The translations under genes were made by a program, and so were the position numbers. 64,000 nt of DNA, from positions 19,373-83,372 of the forward strand of contig CAUUJV010000008.1 of the NCBI GenBank assembly GCA_963545565.1, in the 5' to 3' direction. Under the pieces are notes generated by a model. It had not been told where the DNA came from and made no database searches. It saw only the letters and a list, made by a program, of their open reading frames with translations. Positions 26,890 to 36,028 of the stretch are shown piece after piece (position 1 is the first letter of the stretch; every line of letters begins with the position of its first letter). This stretch comes from CAUUJV01 sp963545565 (GTDB taxonomy: Bacteria > Actinomycetota > Actinomycetes > Actinomycetales > Bifidobacteriaceae).

Positions 26890-26997
26890 GTCACTATTAA
26901 ATGTGAGTGCTGTACCTTTTCACGGTTAGTTTTTGCTGTGGAGGGGTTTGAGACCGTGGAGAATGTGGATGCAGGCAGTGTTAGAGAAGCGTCCGAG

Positions 26998-27058
26998 TCC
27001 TATTGGGTCCAAACAGTTTGTGGGGTCATCGAGAATGAGAATATCCGGGTTAGTGAGC
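26998..27058 (-). pseudogene. Remnant of a LanF-like ABC ATPase gene
   Basis: This stretch matches 14964-15024 at 56 of 61 positions, in the same orientation. On the reverse strand it reads LTNPDILILDDPTNCLDPIG, against LTNPGILILDEPTNGLDPMG in the intact gene. The catalytic Walker B Glu is replaced by Asp. Sequence on either side does not continue the gene. The stop codon of the neighbouring hydrolase falls within this remnant, marking a recombination joint at about 27058. Confidence 0.8.
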
Positions 27059-28273
27059 TGAACCCAGGAATTTCTTTATTTCATCGAATGCTAGGTTCAT
27101 CGCTCCCATTTGGCAGTGTTGTTCTCCTCCAGTTGACTTTGTGAAGAGTTTGGTGCGGACTGAAGAGGAGTTTATAAGCTCTTTCTTGATCTGCTCTAAA
27201 CGGTATACGGGAACGTAGTGGTCTTCGGAGCCTGCGAGCAGTAAACATGGCTGAGTAACAAGCGGAAGAACAGACTTAGCATTATGTTTGCTTAGATTTT
27301 TTATAAGATCATACGGATTCGTTTCCTTGGTCAATCTGTATCCGTTATTGATTTGCCATTGAAGCTGGATATTTGATTTTGCTTGAGCCTTTACAACCGC
27401 ATTGAGCAGCGAGCGTGTATGGAGCGTTAATAACACTTGCATTCCCCAGTATTGGAGTGCAGTCATTTCCATACGTAAGGAATCCATAGGCGAGTAGAAG
27501 ATATCCATGGCTATCACTCGTTTGATCCGCTCATCATGTGCAGCTGCTTGCATTACGAGCAGCCCTCCAAAGGAAAGCCCAATAGCATCGACTTCTTCAA
27601 GCTTGAAATAATCAAGTACCGCTTTGGCTGGCTTCTCAAAATGCGGGGTGAATCGTAAGCCTCGTGAAGGCGTAATTCCTTGACCAGGGCCGTCAAAAAT
27701 AAGAATGTCGTAATCGGTATTACGCATATCTGTAAAAAATGTTGCTACTTCTTCCAAATATCCATCGAAACCTCCGAACACAAGCAGAGTCCGTGAAGCG
27801 CCGGGGTTTTTGAGGTATAAGCAGGGAAGAGAGGAGCCTTCATAGGGAATCTCGTATTTCTCATATTCGAAGTCTGAATAACTGGAATAAAAATAGCGTT
27901 GGTACAGCTTGTATGTTTCTTGTATCTGAGTGTCGTCAGTCATGTAGAACAGAGCCGCACGATAATAACTTGCTGCTATGCGGAATTCATTGTTCTGTGC
28001 ATAGCGCTGTGCTCGTAAGAGAAAGAAATCGATCCATGAATCAAAATCATGGATGCAGGAGCGCATGACTAAGCGGTCACGCTGCACTGACTCATGATTG
28101 ACATAGGCTGAAGTAAATCGCTCAATTTGAAAATCAAATTGTGTGTTCCCAGTTATGGCCTCCAAAAGTTCCTCATTTCGAAGGGCAAAAGATGCTGTTG
28201 TTAAACACGACGTTATGAATGAATGCGAGGCAATGGAAGAACAATAATAAATAATATGTATGTTGTTGAACAC
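27050..28273 (-). CDS. Alpha/beta hydrolase
   Basis: Hydrolase of up to 407 residues. An N-terminal helical region (about 40-150) precedes the alpha/beta fold. The oxyanion/strand motif is LVFGGFDGY, the nucleophile elbow is GLSFGG, and the late His is in GGEQHCQMG. The overall form recalls the FrsA/DUF1100-like group. The start is doubtful: the frame opens with a GTG at 28273 that lacks a ribosome site, and the first ~25 residues (IHIIYYCSSIASHSF) do not look like a conserved part. It is divergent from a TetR-type gene that probably controls it. The substrate is unknown. Confidence 0.75.
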   Translation of the reverse strand: MFNNIHIIYYCSSIASHSFITSCLTTASFALRNEELLEAITGNTQFDFQIERFTSAYVNHESVQRDRLVMRSCIHDFDSWIDFFLLRAQRYAQNNEFRIAASYYRAALFYMTDDTQIQETYKLYQRYFYSSYSDFEYEKYEIPYEGSSLPCLYLKNPGASRTLLVFGGFDGYLEEVATFFTDMRNTDYDILIFDGPGQGITPSRGLRFTPHFEKPAKAVLDYFKLEEVDAIGLSFGGLLVMQAAAHDERIKRVIAMDIFYSPMDSLRMEMTALQYWGMQVLLTLHTRSLLNAVVKAQAKSNIQLQWQINNGYRLTKETNPYDLIKNLSKHNAKSVLPLVTQPCLLLAGSEDHYVPVYRLEQIKKELINSSSVRTKLFTKSTGGEQHCQMGAMNLAFDEIKKFLGSAH

Positions 28274-28275
28274 TG

Positions 28276-28297
28276 TGTTTCAAAATGTGCTGAAACA
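28276..28297. promoter_or_regulatory. Inverted repeat between hydrolase and TetR genes
   Basis: TGTTTCA (28276-28282) and TGAAACA (28291-28297) are perfect inverted arms with an 8-base spacer, in the divergent promoter region. The size and symmetry suit a TetR-family operator controlling both genes. Confidence 0.6.
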
Positions 28298-28332
28298 TGT
28301 GAAAATACAGGCATATATGTTTATATAAAAGC

Positions 28333-28875
28333 ATGGATCTGCGCGTATATAAAACAATCAATGCATTCCACGATTCGGCATATGACCTCCTTGATAAATA
28401 TTCATATGACAACATTACAGTTGACATGATTTGCAGGAAGGCGATGTGTGGACGGTCTACCTTTTACGCGCACTACGAGAGCAAACAGGCATTGTTTCAG
28501 GCGCTGGTCGATTCACAGGTTCTTGCATACCGTGCTCTGCTTGAAAAACGTCTGAATGAGGATATTTGTTCTGATTTTGTTTTGTATATTCATGAATTAG
28601 AGAGAATTTACCTCGTGCCGAATCGAAACAAACTTGTATCACTCTTCAAAATTGATAACCCGAATTTTTCTTTCGAAAATAAACTCCTGCAGCTCCTAAA
28701 AGACGTGTACCTGAAGAAAATCGGTATGACAGACACAACTTCTTTAATGGCGGATTTGTATGCTGTCAATGTGCTGACTATTTTTAAGCGCCTTCTAACT
28801 GAACCAGTCTCGGATAAAGAACTCAGTACTATCGAGGGGCTATTGCGAATCATCATTGCAAATCTCAAGACATGA
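28333..28875 (+). CDS. TetR-family transcriptional regulator
   Basis: DNA-binding protein of 180 residues. The N-terminal helix-turn-helix reads YDNITVDMICRKAMCGRSTFYAHYESKQALFQAL, typical of TetR regulators. The C-terminal ligand domain is short and unassigned. There is no Shine-Dalgarno before the ATG, but TATATA at 28322-28327 lies so close that the mRNA may begin at or next to the start codon. It is divergent from the hydrolase, with a palindrome between them, so it is likely the repressor of that gene and of itself. Confidence 0.85.
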   Translation: MDLRVYKTINAFHDSAYDLLDKYSYDNITVDMICRKAMCGRSTFYAHYESKQALFQALVDSQVLAYRALLEKRLNEDICSDFVLYIHELERIYLVPNRNKLVSLFKIDNPNFSFENKLLQLLKDVYLKKIGMTDTTSLMADLYAVNVLTIFKRLLTEPVSDKELSTIEGLLRIIIANLKT

Positions 28876-28899
28876 ACATTGCTGTTCTTGCACTGATTC

Positions 28900-30165
28900 C
28901 TAGGAGCAGCAGGGGATCTTTATTGTTGCCTTGCCTGACCCGGTAGGAGTATTTTCAAAGTTCACTGTGCCACCGTGTGCTTGAGCAACACGAGTAACGA
29001 TCAAAAGGCCCAGGCCGTGCTCGGGAAGTGTTTTTAAAGCGCTCTGAGAATATTGTGAAGCCAGATTTTGTAAGCCGTTGAGCACTTCTTCCGGGTAGCC
29101 CGAACCAGTGTCGCTGACGGTGAGTTTCAGACTATTTCGGTGCCATAGGATCCCGGTTTTAACGATCGTGGCCTGGATCTTTATAGTGCAGCCGTCGGAA
29201 TTATGTTTGATGCTGTTGCGAAGAAGGTTCGTGAGCATGCGTGAAAAGAGCATCCTGTCGACCTTTGCTTCTGCGGTTTGAGCAGCGTCATCGATCTCAA
29301 CATTGATCTCGTATTTCTCTTCTAATCCTTCGTTGATTATCTGGGCAGCCGTTGAGCGGATAAGCGGGGCAATGCGGGTTTTCTGCGCGTTAAGTGGTTG
29401 AGACGCATACTCCAACCGATTTGCCATATTTAAGTCTGATATCAACTGTGCAACATGCGTTGTGTTCGCAACGATTTGCTGGGCAAGCTGCCGGGCATGT
29501 AGATCATTTGAATCAGAGCGGGTGATTTCATCAGAATGTGCAAGAACAAGTTGAAGAGGAGTACGCACGTCATGCGAAACTGTGGCGATCCATTCGGTAC
29601 GCGCCCTGTCACGTTCATGGGCATTGAACCGCACAAACATGTATGTAACGATGAGCAGCATAGCAATATTCATGACTAGCTCAGTAGGTAAGAGCCATAA
29701 ATCATTGATATCTTGAATAAACAGGAATTTCCATATACTATTCTTGGGATATCCCATCACGAGCAAACCGCCATGCCCTTTCCACACGTCGACTGGATAA
29801 TCTTTCAGGTACCAGCGAGTGAACGATGCGATGTCTGTTCGAGAATATGAGGTGGGAATTTCGGCTGGTTTTCTATAATCCCATACCACTTTGCCATTCT
29901 GATCAATGAGCATTACCCAACTGTGGGAAGCTTTAAGCTCTTTTTTCACGTCAGAAGTCAGTGAAAATGATCCGGAAGGATTCGTTGAAAGTGCGTCTGA
30001 TACATTTTCAACGCTTAGAGAATTTGTGGAATTGCCTGTTCTCAATCGGGCTGCGCCAACGAGAAAAAGGCAATTAATGATCAAGATCGTCAGGAATGCA
30101 AGAAACAGAAGGAATACCTGCCGAAGAAATCGCATAACAGGCGAGTGAGATTTCAAAAAACGCAT
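28900..30165 (-). CDS. Sensor histidine kinase of the second ABC-linked system
   Basis: Membrane kinase of 421 residues with two helices (about 12-36 and 155-175) around a small extracytoplasmic domain. The H-box is WIATVSHDVRTPLQLVLAHSDE, the N-box NLLRNSIKHNSDG, G1 VSDTGSGYP and G2 GLGLLIVTRVAQAHGG. It lies one base after the regulator stop, on the reverse strand, and diverges from a three-gene ABC exporter. The arrangement is that of a peptide-antibiotic sensing module. The signal is not visible. Confidence 0.9.
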   Translation of the reverse strand: MRFLKSHSPVMRFLRQVFLLFLAFLTILIINCLFLVGAARLRTGNSTNSLSVENVSDALSTNPSGSFSLTSDVKKELKASHSWVMLIDQNGKVVWDYRKPAEIPTSYSRTDIASFTRWYLKDYPVDVWKGHGGLLVMGYPKNSIWKFLFIQDINDLWLLPTELVMNIAMLLIVTYMFVRFNAHERDRARTEWIATVSHDVRTPLQLVLAHSDEITRSDSNDLHARQLAQQIVANTTHVAQLISDLNMANRLEYASQPLNAQKTRIAPLIRSTAAQIINEGLEEKYEINVEIDDAAQTAEAKVDRMLFSRMLTNLLRNSIKHNSDGCTIKIQATIVKTGILWHRNSLKLTVSDTGSGYPEEVLNGLQNLASQYSQSALKTLPEHGLGLLIVTRVAQAHGGTVNFENTPTGSGKATIKIPCCS

Positions 30166-30166
30166 A

Positions 30167-30988
30167 CTAACCCTCGGTTCTGTTTTCAGTTGCGAGCCGG
30201 TAGCCTAAACCGCGGGCTGTAATGATCCATTGAGGGTGAGCGGGGTCTTGCTCGATCTTGTCACGCAGTCTATGCATATGGACCATAAGGCTGTTCTCGT
30301 ACCCGAAAGAGTTTCCCCACACGTTTTCGATCAAAGAATCTGTAGTGACTATAATTCCCCTGTTTGCCCGCAGAACGTTGAGGATTGCTGTTTCAGTGGC
30401 GGTCAATGAGATGTCTTCTCTGTTGCTTTTATCTGCATAGTGGATAGTCCCAGTCGAAAAATCAATGACGGCATTCCCCAAAGACAGAACATCATGAGCG
30501 TGATCACTACTCTGGCCGCTGTTCGCGGCAATGTATTGAGGATCATCTGAACTCTGATGTGCCTGCGAGTACGTTCTTTTGAGTACGGCTTTGAGCCGCA
30601 GCAGCAATTCTTGTGGAAGAAATGGCTTGGTGATGTAATCATCTGCCCCAAGGCCGAGCCCTTGCAAACGAGCCTCATCTTCATCGCGGGCGGAAAGGAA
30701 CAAGGCCGGAGCTTGATTGGTTTTTCTTATCGTTTCCAGCAGCTCAAAGCCATCGCCATCAGGCAGCATCACGTCAAGCAGGAAAGCCTCTGGCTTCCAT
30801 GTGCCTGAAAGGATCAAGGCTTCGCGTACGTTTCCGGCAGCTTGTACGGATGTGTAGCCATCGCTCCTCAAAATATCGAGGAGAAACTTTTGCAGCTGTG
30901 GCTCATCTTCGACTACAAGAATGCGCTTCGAGGTTAATTCAGAATTGACACTGGGAGCATATATTTTCTCTACTGATGATGAAGCCAT
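30167..30988 (-). CDS. OmpR-type response regulator
   Basis: Regulator of 273 residues. The receiver domain has VVEDEPQLQKF, Asp in AFLLDVMLPDGDGFEL and the switch Lys in DDYITKPFLPQELLLRLKAVLKR. The winged helix has VWGNSFGYENSLMVHMHRLRDKI and ends RGLGYRLA. An extended linker of about 40 residues joins the domains, with SSDDPQYIAANSGQSSDHAHD. It is divergent from the ABC operon at 31163, which it probably controls. GTAAG occurs twice 11 bases apart near 31050 in the shared promoter region and may be its site. Confidence 0.92.
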   Translation of the reverse strand: MASSSVEKIYAPSVNSELTSKRILVVEDEPQLQKFLLDILRSDGYTSVQAAGNVREALILSGTWKPEAFLLDVMLPDGDGFELLETIRKTNQAPALFLSARDEDEARLQGLGLGADDYITKPFLPQELLLRLKAVLKRTYSQAHQSSDDPQYIAANSGQSSDHAHDVLSLGNAVIDFSTGTIHYADKSNREDISLTATETAILNVLRANRGIIVTTDSLIENVWGNSFGYENSLMVHMHRLRDKIEQDPAHPQWIITARGLGYRLATENRTEG

Positions 30989-31162
30989 ACTGTAATTCTA
31001 TGGGTAAAGCCCATGATCTGCAGTAATTATTTGCTGTTTCATCATTTTGTAAGAAAGACGTAAGGTTCACGAAAGCAGCTTGAAAGGCGAGTGATCCACT
31101 CTTGAAGTATCAGTAATGAGAGCGTCGGAATAGGAGTATCTGCGCTGTACTGAAGGAGAAAA

Positions 31163-32104
31163 ATGGGTAATGCAATTTCAACTCAGGGACTCACAAAAGT
31201 ATATAAAGGAGTTCCTGCAGTCGCTCAAGTGAATTTAAATATTCCGCAAAACTGTGTTTACGGTTTTCTGGGTCCTAACGGAGCCGGGAAGACCACAACG
31301 ATGAAAATGATTTTGGGATTGATCCATCCTACTGACGGCTCTGTTGCTGTTTTAGGGACTCCAATGAATCAGAAAAATCGTTTGGAAATACTGCGTTCGG
31401 TGGGATCTTTGATCGAGCAGCCAAGTTATTACGGTAATCTGACAGCTGGTGAAAATTTGGATATAATCCGCCGTCTCAAAAATTTACCGAAGTCTTCAAT
31501 CGTTGAAGCTCTTCACATCGTGAGACTGGACCCTGAATCGAAAAAACTCGTGAAACATTTTTCACTGGGCATGAAGCAGCGTTTAGGTATTGCTGCGGCT
31601 TTGCTTGGAAAGCCTGAGGTGCTGCTCCTTGATGAGCCGACGAATGGACTGGATCCGGCAGGAATCCAGGAAATGCGTGATTTGATCCGTGATCTCCCGG
31701 GCATGTACGGAATGACAGTACTGGTGTCAAGCCATTTACTTTCTGAGATCGATCAAATGGCTGAGTATGTGGGGATCATCTCTCATGGGGAAATAAAATT
31801 TGACGGCAGCTTGGAAAGTCTGCACAGCAGGGCTCGCTCATGGATGAGCATGAGGACGACAGACAATATGCGAGCTTTTGAAATTTTGCGCAACGAATTT
31901 AACGGGCCCGGTGATATATCGCAGCGAAACGGAGAAGAAGATCTCATTTTGAACATTGCTGATGATTCCCAGGTCTTGCGAGCATCACATGCCGTTATTA
32001 CGCGGGGGATTGATGTATTGCGTCTGGAAGAACATCACGAAGATCTTGAATCGATCTTCCTGCAGCTTACAGGAAACAATGCTGGAGTTGGAGCAGCCCT
32101 ATGA
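31163..32104 (+). CDS. ABC transporter ATP-binding protein (LanF/BcrA-like)
   Basis: ATPase of 313 residues, cytosolic. Walker A is GPNGAGKTT, the signature is FSLGMKQRLGIAAALL, Walker B is VLLLDEPTNGLDPAG and the switch His is in VSSHLLSE. A C-terminal regulatory domain of about 90 residues follows, as in BcrA/NisF relatives. AAGGAG lies upstream of the ATG. The gene overlaps the first permease by 4 bases. It powers the transporter made with the next two proteins, most likely giving resistance to a lantibiotic or similar peptide. Confidence 0.92.
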   Translation: MGNAISTQGLTKVYKGVPAVAQVNLNIPQNCVYGFLGPNGAGKTTTMKMILGLIHPTDGSVAVLGTPMNQKNRLEILRSVGSLIEQPSYYGNLTAGENLDIIRRLKNLPKSSIVEALHIVRLDPESKKLVKHFSLGMKQRLGIAAALLGKPEVLLLDEPTNGLDPAGIQEMRDLIRDLPGMYGMTVLVSSHLLSEIDQMAEYVGIISHGEIKFDGSLESLHSRARSWMSMRTTDNMRAFEILRNEFNGPGDISQRNGEEDLILNIADDSQVLRASHAVITRGIDVLRLEEHHEDLESIFLQLTGNNAGVGAAL

Positions 32105-32847
32105 AAAATTTAGTTTCAAATGTTCAGCTTGAATTTTTAAAACTTCGCAGACAGCATATATGGCTTGTCATGATCATCGCTGTTCCGCTTCTGATTAATT
32201 TTGCTACGGCAGGAGAGAATTACCTCTCTGAGGGATTTTCCCGCAGTTTTTACGGGGCACCGCTGTATAACGCAGTTCTCATGCCGATTTTATGTGCCAC
32301 TGTAGTATCGCGTATTTGTGAGAATGAGTATGAGGGGAGCGCGTTCAAGCAGCTGCTTACCGTGCAAAAACCCAGCGAACTTTTTCATGCCAAATTTGTT
32401 ACAGCAGCTTTGCTTATGGCAGTTCTAGCCTGTGTGGAGCCCCTGACTCTTGCGATTGCAGGGAAAATGTTCCACTATACAGACTCTGCGAGTACATCAG
32501 ATATTCTTTTCTTTGGATTTTCGCAATATCTTGTGTGCATATTCCTTGTTATTTTGGTCCAAATCATTTCGTTGTACTCGGAGAATCAATTTGTGCCAAT
32601 GTCTGTTGGTGTTGTGCTGAGTCTGCTTGGACTTTTCTCTATGTTTTTCCCCGTAAACTTTATGCGATTCATTCCAAGCTCGTATTTTGCCTTGTTAAGT
32701 TTTGTCGGAATGAATTGGGATAAGGCAGCCGGCACAACTACTTTTTACCGAACCGATTACGCGTGGGGATATGTAATTGCGCTTGTCGTTGTAAGCGCTG
32801 TACTTTATGTGATTTCACTTCGTTGGTTTGCCGGGAAGGAGAATTAG
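32101..32847 (+). CDS. ABC-2 type permease, LanE-like
   Basis: Membrane protein of 248 residues with six helices. The N-terminus (NVQLEFLKLRRQHIWLVMIIAVPLLI) has the amphipathic start typical of lantibiotic-immunity permeases NisE/EpiE/MutE. The ATG overlaps the ATPase stop (ATGA). It pairs with the next permease. Its function as an exporter or membrane-clearing pump is inferred from the family and the neighbouring two-component system. Confidence 0.87.
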   Translation: MKNLVSNVQLEFLKLRRQHIWLVMIIAVPLLINFATAGENYLSEGFSRSFYGAPLYNAVLMPILCATVVSRICENEYEGSAFKQLLTVQKPSELFHAKFVTAALLMAVLACVEPLTLAIAGKMFHYTDSASTSDILFFGFSQYLVCIFLVILVQIISLYSENQFVPMSVGVVLSLLGLFSMFFPVNFMRFIPSSYFALLSFVGMNWDKAAGTTTFYRTDYAWGYVIALVVVSAVLYVISLRWFAGKEN

Positions 32848-33588
32848 ATGAGGATATTTGTGAATACTGTTAGAGCAGAATTATTGAAGATGAGCCGTTC
32901 TGTAATATGGCTGATACTTCTTGTTATTCCAATGATTACGGCGGTTATGGGGTCTATGAACTATTCCAATAACCTTGGGGTGCTTACACCGGGTTGGAAA
33001 AATCTGTGGACACAGCACAGCTTGTTCTTGTGTTATTTCTTCCTCCCCGCGATGGTTGGCATTATCTGCTCATATCTGTGGCATTTCGAGCATCAGCGCA
33101 ACAACTGGAATATCATGCTGACTCAGCCTGTTTCGATGACTGCTCTTGTGCTTGCAAAGATCTTTGTTGCGTCATTGCTTCTTGGGTTTACGCTATGCGT
33201 TGTCAGTGCGCTCTTTGTTATAAGTGGCTTTGTGCTCCATCTTCCGGGAGATTTTCCTGCAGACTTTGGAATATGGATGCTTCGTGGCTGGTTTGCTGGA
33301 ATTGGAGTGATATCTGTGCAATCGGCGTTTTCGCTGTTCATCCGTAATTTTGCCGGACCAGTTGCACTTTCCATGATTCTTGGAATTGCTGGGCTTGCAA
33401 TCAATGTTCAGGGCCTTGGACTTTATTTCCCGTTCAGCCTTTTGCAGATCTCGATGAATAGCAACAGTACAAGCGGGCTGGATTCACAAGACTCAATTAT
33501 CTTTGCTGTTATGACTTTAATTTTTATAGTCGTTCCAGCCTTGCTTTCGATCTGGGCATTAAAACGAAAAGATGTTGATTCAAAATGA
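32848..33588 (+). CDS. ABC-2 type permease, LanG-like
   Basis: Membrane protein of 246 residues with six helices. It starts RIFVNTVRAELLKMSRSVIWLILLVIPMI, closely like its neighbour and like NisG/EpiG/MutG permeases. The start codon directly follows the previous stop, and GGGAAGGAG lies upstream. It is the last gene of the operon; the downstream ECF gene is convergent 39 bases away, with no clear terminator hairpin between. Confidence 0.87.
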   Translation: MRIFVNTVRAELLKMSRSVIWLILLVIPMITAVMGSMNYSNNLGVLTPGWKNLWTQHSLFLCYFFLPAMVGIICSYLWHFEHQRNNWNIMLTQPVSMTALVLAKIFVASLLLGFTLCVVSALFVISGFVLHLPGDFPADFGIWMLRGWFAGIGVISVQSAFSLFIRNFAGPVALSMILGIAGLAINVQGLGLYFPFSLLQISMNSNSTSGLDSQDSIIFAVMTLIFIVVPALLSIWALKRKDVDSK

Positions 33589-33627
33589 TCTCGAATGTAG
33601 CCTCGTATTTCTACTTCCTTAGATTCT

Positions 33628-36027
33628 TCAGAAGAAAATTCCAAGCATGATCAAGCCAACAAACCACAAAATAACGCATGCAGCTGCAATGGCATCCCGC
33701 CATGTACTGCGCATTGCGTGCCATTTTGTGCGTCCATCGCCGCCTTCGTAGGAGCGGGCTTCTAAAGCAACTCCTACGTTGGTTGCATGGCGGATCGTTC
33801 CAGCAAGCACAGGTACAACGAGTGATCCGATTGCTCGTAAACGGTTATAAGCAGATCCGCGTTCAACCTCACCACCACGTGATGCCTGAGCTTTAAGAAG
33901 CTGGATACACTCACGAGAAAGAATAGGAACAAATCGCAGCGCAAGTGACATGGTTAACGCAACCTCGTGAACGTGCGCTCCCAACCTACGCAGTGGTGAA
34001 AGCAGAGACTCGCATGCATCAGTAATTACAGTTGGCGTAAGTACATTGACCACATCAATGCCAAGAATCATAACGATTGCAAGGCGAGCTGCGTAGAGAA
34101 CGCCGTCCCACACTCCCACATCAGTAATGCGAACAAAACCAATATGGAAAAGCTCTGACCCTTTTTGGACGAAAAGCACATTGAACAGCGCCATCACAAT
34201 AAATACTGCAATAAAACCGTGGGCACGCTTGAATAGAGTTTTTGCTGTCAATCCACTTGCCGCCGTGAAAGCGATGATAAGTGCGAGACTTAAGCAAAGT
34301 TGAGGTGCATTGGAAATTGCGAAAATGCTTATCATGAGTGCTACTGTGCCGATAGTCAAAACTCGTGGGTCTAGCTTTGCAAATAGGGGAGTAGGAATAT
34401 GTGCAGGTTGAGAGCTGCCTGTTGAATCAGCTTTCCTACTCCTGCTCTTACTTGAATCGTTAGTTTTGCTCATCTCACCACTCTGAGCATCGGAATCAGT
34501 TTTTCCTAGAATAATTGCACGCGTTGCATGGGTAGTGATTCTGTCGAAGGAATGAGTCACCATCACAATGGTGTGGCCTTGAGAATGCAAATAGTCGAGA
34601 ATATGCATAATGCGATTTTGGGCATCGGAATCAAGGCTTGCAGTAGGTTCATCCACCACAAGAATTTGAGGGTTGAAAGCCAAAACACCTGCAATAGCCA
34701 CTAACCGCTGTTGCCCGCCAGAAAGTTCCCAAGGAACACGGTCTGCGAGGTTCTCAATACCAAGCATTTTTAACGTTTCTAGCGCCCGCTTGTCAGCTTC
34801 ATCTGCAGAAAGGCCGAAGTTCTGCGGACCAAAAGCTACATCTTCGCGCACTGTTGTTGCAAAGAGCTGACGTTCAGGGTGCTGCATCACGTAACCGACG
34901 CTTTGCCGAATATCCATGTGGTGTGCTTTATCTGTTGACTCTATGCCGTTGATTAAAACTTCACCTGACTGAGGGCGTGTAAGTGCGGTCATAATGGTGG
35001 AAAGAGTCGACTTTCCTGTGCCATTTTCGCCTGCGATTGCAACAAATTCACCAGGTGCCACGTTCATGGAGAAATTAGAAAGCACTTGTTTATCAGGAAT
35101 CCCGCGCTGTTTGTTCTCAAAGGAATAAGAAATATTGCGCAAATCGAGAGCAAGATGAGCAGAGCTGTTAGTGCTTGTTGCAATAGGCTCCTGCGCAAAA
35201 TGTGAGACGGGAATCCCCGCATTAACTAGATTCTCTCTTGTAATAAGAGTTTGAGTGGCTTGGCTTAGCTCGTCGGAGTGTGACAGCACATACTCAGCTT
35301 GAGTACTATCAGCAATAATTACGCCATGCTCCATTTCAATGATTCGCTCTGCCTGAGCAGCCTCAGAAGAAAAGTGGGTGATATGTACAATCGTGGTGCC
35401 TTGAGCATGAGCCTGCTCAATAGCTTCCATAATCTGTGAACGGCCTGCAGGGTCAATCATTGAGGTTGGTTCGTCGAGGATCAGCATAGACGGATTCATG
35501 GCAAGCGCAGATGCTATGGCTTCGCGCTGTTGCTGGCCGCCTGAAAGACTCAGAGGATCATCTTGTGCATGATTTTGCAAATTGACCTGTGCAAGTGCAT
35601 TATGAACTCTTTGAGTGATTTTGAAAGGCTCAACGCCAAGATTTTCTGGCCCGAAAGCCACGTCTGATTCAACAATTGTAGTGACTATCTGGTCTTCTGG
35701 ATTTTGGAAAACGATGCCAATATGTTTGCGAGCTGCGCGATAGGCTTCTGGATTTACACCAGGCTGAGCAGAATCTGATGCGTCGGAATCAGCATTATCA
35801 GAAAAAACAGTGTGACCACAAAGATTAACTATGCCCGAATCTGGGCTAACCAATCCTGCAAGTACACGCCCCAGAGTTGATTTACCTGATCCATTGGCGC
35901 CCACCAGAGCTACCCATTGCCCTTGAGGAATGTCAAGAGAAATTTCATCTAGTGCACGAGTTTGAGAATCAGCGTAGACGAAAGTTACTGAGCTGAGGTG
36001 AGCTACCTTGCGCGAAACTATGTTCAT
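33628..36027 (-). CDS. ECF transporter energising unit: two fused ATPases plus EcfT
   Basis: Single 799-residue protein combining all three general parts of an energy-coupling-factor transporter. ATPase 1 (1-260) has Walker A GANGSGKST, signature LSGGQQQREAIASAL and Walker B MLILDEPTSMIDP. ATPase 2 (about 290-510) has GENGTGKST, LSGGQQRLVAIAGVL and ILVVDEPTASLDS. The C-terminal ~240 residues are the membrane EcfT/CbiQ part, with LRRLGAHVHEVALTMSLALRFVPIL and the coupling motif QASRGGEVERG. The gene is one base behind ribU, so it serves riboflavin uptake and perhaps other S components. Confidence 0.92.
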   Translation of the reverse strand: MNIVSRKVAHLSSVTFVYADSQTRALDEISLDIPQGQWVALVGANGSGKSTLGRVLAGLVSPDSGIVNLCGHTVFSDNADSDASDSAQPGVNPEAYRAARKHIGIVFQNPEDQIVTTIVESDVAFGPENLGVEPFKITQRVHNALAQVNLQNHAQDDPLSLSGGQQQREAIASALAMNPSMLILDEPTSMIDPAGRSQIMEAIEQAHAQGTTIVHITHFSSEAAQAERIIEMEHGVIIADSTQAEYVLSHSDELSQATQTLITRENLVNAGIPVSHFAQEPIATSTNSSAHLALDLRNISYSFENKQRGIPDKQVLSNFSMNVAPGEFVAIAGENGTGKSTLSTIMTALTRPQSGEVLINGIESTDKAHHMDIRQSVGYVMQHPERQLFATTVREDVAFGPQNFGLSADEADKRALETLKMLGIENLADRVPWELSGGQQRLVAIAGVLAFNPQILVVDEPTASLDSDAQNRIMHILDYLHSQGHTIVMVTHSFDRITTHATRAIILGKTDSDAQSGEMSKTNDSSKSRSRKADSTGSSQPAHIPTPLFAKLDPRVLTIGTVALMISIFAISNAPQLCLSLALIIAFTAASGLTAKTLFKRAHGFIAVFIVMALFNVLFVQKGSELFHIGFVRITDVGVWDGVLYAARLAIVMILGIDVVNVLTPTVITDACESLLSPLRRLGAHVHEVALTMSLALRFVPILSRECIQLLKAQASRGGEVERGSAYNRLRAIGSLVVPVLAGTIRHATNVGVALEARSYEGGDGRTKWHAMRSTWRDAIAAACVILWFVGLIMLGIFF

Positions 36028-36028
36028 A

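Noticed and set aside
26938..27144. Forward open frame of 68 codons after the protease gene
   Set aside because: Most of it runs antisense through the LanF remnant and the hydrolase end; no ribosome site.
28200..28273. N-terminal ~25 residues of the hydrolase frame as a signal peptide
   Set aside because: The stretch has no proper basic start or cleavage site, and overlaps the promoter region; it is more likely untranslated.
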